Origin: Steromphala cineraria
Taxonomy: Eukaryota; Mollusca; Gastropoda; Trochida; Trochidae
Length of the DNA stretch: 64,000 bases
Direction: 5' to 3'
Assembly: GCA_916613615.1 (NCBI GenBank)
Contig: OU744735.1
Span: forward strand, 43,924,468-43,988,467
The stretch's first letter is position 1; each line of letters starts with the position of its first letter. Of the stretch, positions 56,879-64,000 are shown piece after piece. A program made the translations under genes and the position numbers. A model generated the notes under the pieces. That model made no database searches, had not been told where the DNA came from, and worked only from the letters and a program-made list of their open reading frames with translations.

Positions 56879-59800
56879 CTGAAAGGATAATGAAATGAAT
56901 GTAAAACTAACGATTTGAAAGACCCAAATTATATCCATAACAATACATGCTCTTATAGTTTTGCACTACTGTGAGTAACACAAACTGAAAATCATTACAC
57001 GAACATATAGAGTCCTACATATTGATCTTGCTGTTCATACTGCTATATGACACGCATACAGTTTAAAGTGGCAGCAGCACGTTTTTTGACAATTTTATTT
57101 TTTTTAAATTTGACTGATAATTGTAAGTTAATGCTAAACATATTACGTGGACAGTGTCAAAAATATCATTAGACAAACCAATCATCCATAGTCAGAAAAC
57201 AAATTATAAAGATTCACATAAAACCCATTGGTAGCCATTTTTGCGTGAACACCTTTTATTCATTTTGTGTAAGAAAATGAATCGCATGGCTTAACAGTAT
57301 ATATTTGATTTGTTACTATTGCCTTTAGATTGAGACAATTAATTTTCATTTTCCTGACATCACCTTATATTCCTAAAACGTGCTACTGTCCCTTTTATCA
57401 ACAACAGTCTTTAATTATGATGTAAACCGACCTCAGAGTTTTGATTATGAAATAGCTTTTGTTTATCTTATTCTAATTTTTGCTTTTTTTGTACTTATCA
57501 CAATGCTTTTAAACCATTTCCTAAATTGTCTCTCTATTATGTATGGGAGAGGCATTTACATAATCCATATCGCTCGTTTACCGATCCCTTTCATGTAAAT
57601 GATTACGTTAAAATCAAACACATAAAACTTTAAAGATAACATTCGTTTAAGATAAGCAGGGCGATTCATGTGTGCATATATATAAATAATTTACACACTA
57701 AAAGATGATTTTAACTAAATGTTAAGGGAACATTACATACTGTATCTGAAATGAGAAGTTTAGGCGAATATCTGTTTTCAGTTGATTGGAAGAAATTTAA
57801 TTGAAATTGTTGGCTTGGAATAGGAGTTATGAGGCAAATGTTCTCTTTAAATTGGCAGTAGCACGTTTTTTGATAATTATATATTTTAATTATTTCACTG
57901 ATGACTGTAAGTTACTGCTAAATGTAGTATTTTGACAGTGTCAGTTATCTCCTTACTCAAAACAATCATCCATGGTCAGAAGAGAAAGTATTAAGATTCA
58001 CATAAAATCCATTGGCGGCCATTTTATGTGAACACCTTTAATTCATTTTGAGTAAGAAAAGGAATCGCATGGCTAAACTTTACGTTATATATTTAAATTA
58101 TTACTGCTTCGTTTAGTTTGAATACATTGTCTTTCAATTGGAATCATTAATTTTCATTTTCCTGACATCACCTTATATTCTCTCTAAAAACGTGCTACTG
58201 TCCCTTTCATGAAGAGGGGAGTAAAGTCCCACCTTGAACCATCCTCGTTTTCTTTGACAATCCATCTGCGTCCGCTTCTCCATCTACGCCTCTGTAAAGT
58301 AAGAATCAATGAAAACCAACAACAAACACTCTTGAATATCTGCTTCTATTCGCTTGTGTTGGATACTGCAGTCTGATTAAATCAGCCTTCTTCCGAAGAA
58401 TAAAATATCCCAAATATTAACTGCACGGAAATATGGAATCCTACTTAGGGGAGAGGATACCTATCGAAATAACATGTTCGATTACCATAAAGTTGATATT
58501 TCCAAAAAATGTTCCTCGGAACTAGGCAGGTTTTAATCAGACTGTTGGATACTGCATCGTGATATCATAAGAAAACGTGAAATAGAAGTATAATAGCTGC
58601 TAGTTTGACGTACCAATAGACTGCATGCAGTGATAATGATACAGTTGTGTCATCTAGACATCGAAGGATTAGCACGATATCGGTAGTTTAAATAGGCTAG
58701 TAATATACAGAATACCCGTATTAATCTTCATATCATGCATACATATCTAATAGGCCAGAGTTGGCCGGACGATGACATCATGTATCTTTAGCTACATGTA
58801 TATTTGACCTGTACCAATCACTAGACACTTGAATTAAATATTTAATAAATTTCTTTTCTTATTCTTTTCTTTCTTTTTTCTTCTTTTCATATCAGTTTGC
58901 TGTAAACAAACACGTGAACGATTTGTTATCTCCGTCACAAGGTCGTGTTTCAGACGATTTCTTAAACTCCTTTTAAAGTTTCACTTAATTAAAGGAGGGT
59001 AATTTTTTAAGTTTCGTAAAGGCGGTGTAAAATGGTGCAGCAAAAATATGATCTTAGTCAGGAATTGTTTGATTAAAGTATTTTCCCTTTGGAGATGAGT
59101 TATTTATCAAACATGTTAAAACACCACATAACTTTACGTGAACATTATCAATGACATTTCAACTGTTAACAGGTGTAATTTATTTTCTTATTGTCTGTTG
59201 TAATAGTATAATATTAACGATTTTTGTACAATAAATTGACATACGCCCACGAGCCAAAGAAACATCACCACGTTTTCGTCAGAGTACATGTACAAATCAA
59301 ATTTTTGTCGTCAAAGAGAGGCTACTTTGAATATGTGTGATATATATGTCTTGCATAGCAGTACTCATAATTTCACCCATTATATAAACAAATATGATTT
59401 TTTGAGTCAGAGTTGTTGATGTTCTCATTATAAACAACTTTCTTGGATACCATTTGTTAATTCATCATTAATATAAGATGCCAGAAACAAACATAATATT
59501 ATAGGTAATTTTCATTCTCGCCTTTGCTACTTTATTATAATAAAAAACAATTTTGTGAAAGACGTGTTTTTCAGAAATGTGAACAGATATCGTTTTGCAA
59601 AATCTTAACCTATAGTTTCGCTGGCTTTTAAAGACAGAGACTTTTCAGTGACTCGTATATATGTCTTTTGTCGATTGAAAATATATCGTATTTCGTTTAG
59701 CAACGTATCATTGCTCGAAGGTGCTTTAATCTTACTCACCTGATTATAAAACTCAACAAAACCTGAAACAAAATGGTATATTGTAAAAATAAAACATCGT

Positions 59801-62800
59801 GTATATAGAAGCTGTAATTCATAGATATTTTACATGTACAAATTCAGGTAATGGCTGAAAGTTTGCCAAAGCTGGGATTATATTTAACATGTATCCATTC
59901 ACTCATTGACAAATTCATCGACAATAACGATATATATTTGTGACATTTCATATATGATAAAGAAATTTTTTTATGTAATAAAATAATTTTTATTCAAGTT
60001 GTACAGTTTTCTGATTATCATTTATATTTGTGAGATTTCATATATGATAAAGAAATATGTATGCGGATTTATATTCAAATTGTACAATATAGTTTTCTGA
60101 TTACTTATTATATTCCGATTCATTCGTTTCTCTTGAAGAACGACCATATGAACAAGAAAGCCACCTACCTGGCGACATCTCCATAACCTTGCTCTTTGTA
60201 CTACCAGCTGGTATGTAATGGCCACATTGAGGACATTCAAGTCCATTTAAGTTCGCAAAATACTCGCAACAACAGGGGTTTCTTTCTTCGCTAGACCGCT
60301 CAATGTCTGGTACAGTAGCGCTGGTCAGAGCCAAACGTGGATCAGCTGATTTCAGTTGAAAAGTTTTGTCAAAATAAAACGGCTCATTTCCATGTTGGTA
60401 GTAGTTTTCAATATGAAAATGGTAGTTAGTGGTTATGAAGTTATTGTTGGTGGTAGAACCAGTTATGACCTGTGTGTTGCCCTCTCCTACTTGCGTGTTT
60501 CCGGCAGAGTTGATTCTCCCGACAGGGGGTCGTTCTGAATGGTGACTTACTAATTGTAATTTGTCCCTGTATATAAAAAATACCATAATAAAAACACGCG
60601 TGTAAATGGAGCATTTTGCGTAATACAAAATGATGCAATATGATAGCGTTTTCAATTTGAAAATGGTAATGACTGAATACAATGTCGGTAATAGTTGCGC
60701 ATGTCTTAAACTGTGTGTCTCTTTTCATCGACGCTAATTTTAAAGAGCCACTCCGTAAGTTGTATTGGGTCACATATACCAAACTCCACATAAGATGACA
60801 TTTGATTGAGAAGTATCGATGGTTGTAGGAAAGTATCATTTTTGTGCAATCGGTGTTGTATAGTAACATTAGAAAGGTTTGAAGTCGTGATGATGATCGA
60901 AAACCGGACAATGGCGCGGGTCAATCAGTCAGTGGCTTTTATCATATTACAAACAGTATCTGGATACGAAAGTGCTCATTGTTAATGAAAAACATATAAG
61001 ATGTTCTTATGGATATTTAGAAAATATGGAAACTTGAGGATAGCTAGATACGTCTGATAAACGCCAGGCCCATTCAACACTTATTTATTATTTACATCGT
61101 AGTATCACCATGTCTGCGGAGGTCAAGCTAAAATAACAAAAAGTCGTATCTATTTATAGCTCCTTTACGTTGAGCTGAGCATGATATGGGTTAAGTCGCC
61201 ATGAAGGCTTGACCACTAACAATGTACACAGTAAAGTGAATAGATGTGTAGAACAAAGCCCTGTCATCGATACACGAGAATACACGAGAATAAACGAGAG
61301 TAAGCAACTCTACCTGTGAAAACTAGAAACATGAGACTTGGTCCTAGCCCATTGTTAGAGACTAGTTACTAGGTTAAATGACTTCAGAATTTCGAATGTC
61401 AAATAGGTGAAATAGACTGATTCTAACCACGTTTGTTAGGACATGCTACTTGTACTTAACATTAAGTAAATCATCTCAGAACTTTAATTGGTATTCGTAA
61501 GAATAAAGAACTGGTCTTTTACATCACAGATGAAGACGTATGTAAAAAGTTACATGCTTCACTGTGTAAACACATCAAGAAGACAAATCACCTAATAGAG
61601 AACACAATTTATCAAATACAATAAAACGTATATATTAACATTGAGTCCTTCGGAAATCTAGGATTTCAAACTAGACAAACTCTTGATGGTAAGAATTTTT
61701 GAAGTAAGGATCAATAGTAATGAATCAAACGCGTATGTCAATACGTATTGTCGTACTTATCCTGGTTGATCCTGTTTAGAGTTCCTGTTTCCTGACCACA
61801 AACTTGACCCTCCGCCATTTTGTTTGCTTGGACAAGTTGAAGGGTAATCCCCTACCAAACAAACCTGTTACATATAGGGTAGCTCTCGGATTGACCAATA
61901 CCGGAACTGATTTGATTTATTCTTTCATCGTGTTGACATATGTGTGTATCAACAACTGAACTAAGCTTTCTGTATTCGATTCTTTATAGTTAAAACTCAT
62001 TTAATCAACCTTATGTTTTATTGATGTATTTGATGTATAAGAAAGGGAGACAATTTCGTTTTCATTATTCAGGTTTCCTCTTGTTCAGCCAGATAGTTCG
62101 TAGTTCATTCTTTAGTATACTCTCATACATAGTTAGTCCCTGATAAGTCGAATAATTGATGTCATTGAATAACACGGAGACAACTCCCAATTCTCATGAC
62201 CAGTTCAGAACTTATGTCGAAGCTGTCGACACTTCTATCATTACGAAGGCCCTTTATATTTTGCTCTGGCTTAAAACCAATGCAGATACATTTAGCTTTT
62301 ATATATCATCGTGTTTACATGATAGATTTAGATATGTCGTTACAATGTCTACGCAATGTTTCTCTATTATTTTAAAGCATATGTGAATCGTGCTTGACAT
62401 ATGTATTTGTATTGTATCATTGTTTTTATATCGATTTGAAGTTACCGCCATGCAGTTGTTTATATTTTCTTTTAATAGTGATTTCTGTCTTGTCACTTGT
62501 TTAAAGTAATGATTTGCATATGTGAATCATGCTTGACAAAGGTATATACATGTATATGCATTGTTAAAACATCGATTTGAAGTTTAAGCCATGAATTTTT
62601 ATCTACATGATGAATGGGGTTTGATCAACGAAATTTCGGTCTTGTCAATGGTCTTATAGTATTACATATCCATATAGATTCACTATGTACTTTAATGATT
62701 TCTTCTGACAACAGGAGAATATACATTATTCATATCGTCATATATGTAATAGTTCCCTGTTCATAACTTGCACTTGTGAATTATGCTTGATATAGGTATA

Positions 62801-63715
62801 TGTATATATCCATTGTTAAAACACCGATTTGAAGTTAAGCCCTTGTAATTGTATATCTACATGATGAAGGGTGTTTGATCGACGAAATTTCATTATTGTC
62901 TTGTCGTGTCACAATCATATACTTCTCCCCTTGATAACGGATGAGTTGAGATGTTCACGATGTGTTAAAGGAGCAGTAGCACGTTTTTGGGGGGAATATA
63001 AGGTGATGTCAGGAAAATAAAAATAAATGGTTCCAATTGAAAAACAATGTATTTAAACTAAATGAAGCAGTAATAATTCAAATATATATCGTAAAGTTTA
63101 GCCATGCGATTCCTTTTTCTAACACAAAATGAATTAAAGGTGTTCATAAAAAATGGCCGCCAATGGATTTTATGTGAATCCTCATACTTTGTCCTCTGAC
63201 TTTGGGTGATTGGCTTGTGTAATGAGATTGTTGACACTGTTAATATAATACATGTAGCATTAACGTACACATTTAGGTGAAATATTTAAAATATAAAATT
63301 ATCAAAAAAACGTGCTACTGCCCCTTTAAGTCCCATGTGCAATGACTCATTGTGCTTTACCTGTTTATGTAGTACAATTGAAAATAAGATCATTGCGACA
63401 TTCGCGATCGTTTATGCACGGTATTCGCACGGATACACACATATACTTACATTATGGTAAACACCACGATGGTAATTCATGAATTTATAATAGGCACTGA
63501 CTGTGATGATTCAGATAGGAATTTCCGTTATGGGTAGTTTTCATCAACGTAGAAAGATAGGAGCTAAATTGGAGAAAATCATGTTTCATATACTCTGGGT
63601 TCAAATGTTTTGGCTTTGACTCTAGATGAAGTAGGTTTTACCTGATGGTATACAACGAAGATACATGCCAGTTGTACATTATGCTTGCCAGAGTTTCTGT
63701 ACGAAGTGGGAGGTT
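56836..63715 (-). CDS. Unknown small Cys-rich protein, five exons
   Basis: Exons 63715-63642, 60566-60169, 59762-59740, 58291-58233 and 56878-56836 all have GT-AG borders and match in phase (2, 1, 0, 2). This gives 198 codons, or 186 residues if the Met in ASIMYNW is the start. The middle is Asn/Thr-rich with NTQVGEGNTQ. CCCEYFANLNGLECPQCGHY looks like a small zinc-ribbon-type knot. The tail RRWIVKENEDGSRYIS is basic and ends KSWFGSLF. The tail weakly recalls a segment near the C-terminus of PDZRN proteins, from memory and untested. No function is assigned. A minus-strand AATAAA lies 90 bases past the stop. Confidence 0.5.
57067..57394. mobile_element. MITE family A, copy 3
   Basis: Inverted orientation relative to the 22542 copy. 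Ends (AGTGGCAGCAGCACG, CGTGCTACTGTCCCT) are decayed and the right TTAA is lost, so it is an older insertion. It lies in a gene 4 intron (63715-56836). Confidence 0.8.
57851..58204. mobile_element. MITE family A, copy 4
   Basis: Inverted orientation, left TTAA kept, right target decayed to TTCA. It ends 29 bp from a gene 4 exon. Confidence 0.8.
58233..58291 (-). CDS. Unknown gene exon 4 (Arg/Trp-rich)
   Basis: 59 bp, acceptor TTTACAG|AGGCG and donor AAG|GTGGGA; encodes RRRWRSGRRWIVKENEDGS. Confidence 0.5.
58370..58543. mobile_element. MITE family B, short internal-deletion copy
   Basis: About 174 bp bounded by CAGTCTGATTAAATCAGCC and GTTTTAATCAGACTG, lacking most of the family interior. Confidence 0.65.
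58544..59739. other. Unknown gene intron
   Basis: AT-rich, with a polypyrimidine stretch (TTCTT repeats, 58849-58890). I see no exon or transposon. Confidence 0.45.
59740..59762 (-). CDS. Unknown gene exon 3: 23-bp microexon
   Basis: Acceptor TGTTTCAG|GTTTTG and donor CAG|GTGAGT; encodes GFVEFYNQ across phase 1 in and 0 out. It is accepted because both flanking phases fit. Confidence 0.5.
60169..60566 (-). CDS. Unknown gene exon 2 (Cys-rich)
   Basis: 398 bp without stops, acceptor TATACAG|GGAC and donor CCAG|GTAGGT. It carries the low-complexity Asn/Thr stretch and the CxxC motif near its end (CCCEYF, CPQCGHYIP). Confidence 0.6.
60567..62382. other. Probable intron of the unknown gene
   Basis: AT-rich. 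Frames between 60570 and 60924 on the minus strand are read-through of intron. I see nothing else. Confidence 0.4.
62383..62920. repeat. Three diverged direct repeats of ~130-150 bp
   Basis: Blocks starting TGTGAATC(A/G)TGCTTGACA at 62383, 62521 and 62775 share CATTGTTAAAACA and CGATTTGAAGTT. The last two also share TACATGATGAA and CGAAATTTC. Spacing is unequal (138 and 254 bp). Confidence 0.75.
62969..63325. mobile_element. MITE family A, copy 5
   Basis: Intact TTAA on both sides and 357 bp, the same length as copy 1. It is probably one of the younger copies. Confidence 0.85.
63642..63715 (-). CDS. Unknown gene exon 1 (possible start)
   Basis: 74 bp, acceptor TTTTCAG|AACC and donor CAG|GTAAAA. 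The open frame NLPLRTETLASIMYNWHVSS passes into the next exon at phase 2. The internal ATG may be the start; otherwise earlier exons lie outside the window. Confidence 0.45.
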
Positions 63716-63809
63716 CTGAAAAGCGAGCGTTATGTGTAAGGTATCTTGAAGCTCCTTTATGGTATGGATTTCTCTAAAGTATGGACAATGCATTACATAT
63801 GTATATGTA

Positions 63810-63884
63810 TGCGCTTTGAGCATGCACCTTGTGTATGGATATAGCGCTTTATAAATGCCCATTATTATTATCATTATTATTATG
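63810..63884 (+). mobile_element. SINE-type 3' tail with (ATT)n
   Basis: ATAGCGCTTTATAAATGCCC followed by ATTATTATT/ATC repeats is a common animal SINE 3' terminus. The 5' part is not recognised. Confidence 0.5.
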
Positions 63885-64000
63885 TGGGTTCTTGTACTAC
63901 TGATTCTAATCTCCATTACATTTGTAACATTAAATTGATAAAATCTTTATTAAGATTCTTCGTAGAAACTAATATGGTCATAGTAAAATTCGAATGAATT

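Overview
The window is eukaryotic, AT-rich genomic DNA from an invertebrate animal. Split genes with GT-AG introns and phase-matched exons, a dense load of small inverted-repeat transposons, tRNA-derived SINEs, mariner/Tc1 elements and a DIRS-like retrotransposon suggest a lophotrochozoan, perhaps a mollusc. The taxon is an inference; no marker gene is present. There are no prokaryotic features, operons or CRISPR arrays.

Four host genes were assembled by eye, all on the minus strand. (1) 17113 to 3319, continuing off the left edge: a secreted multidomain protein with a signal peptide, a PAN/apple-like region, a four-cysteine sushi-like module, a Pro/Ser/Gly linker, a six-cysteine EGF domain and the first half of a calcium-binding EGF domain. 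All its junctions are phase 1. (2) 31344 to about 28377: a small secreted protein with four EF-hand-like loops. (3) 49738 to 37578: a complete 426-residue rhomboid-family membrane protein of the EF-hand type in ten coding exons. It keeps the catalytic Ser and His but has lost the HxxxN signature. (4) 63715 to 56836: a small protein of unknown function with a Cys-rich CxxC segment and an Arg/Trp-rich tail.

The rest is intron, intergenic DNA and mobile elements. From 1 to 8037 lie two direct, almost identical copies of a rearranged DIRS-like retrotransposon segment. They sit in consecutive introns of gene 1 and bracket its frame-neutral 84-bp cbEGF exon. Between 13144 and 14760 are two tRNA-derived SINEs, one split by a 1.07-kb inverted-repeat element. 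From 33224 to 34351 is a Tc1-like element that has lost its catalytic core, and from 41496 to 42790 a full-length mariner with a single internal stop. At least six MITE families recur: a TTAA-target family (five copies), three families with 9-bp target duplications, an 8-bp-target element and a second TTAA-type family. A 162-bp tandem array lies at 34807-35617. A minisatellite of about 96 bp in the rhomboid gene has copied an exon end and its splice donor.

I found no multi-gene biochemical system. The points most worth checking are the rhomboid active-site substitutions, the exon flanked by near-identical retrotransposon copies, the splice-donor minisatellite, repeated insertion at one 9-bp target, and the unidentified Cys-rich gene.
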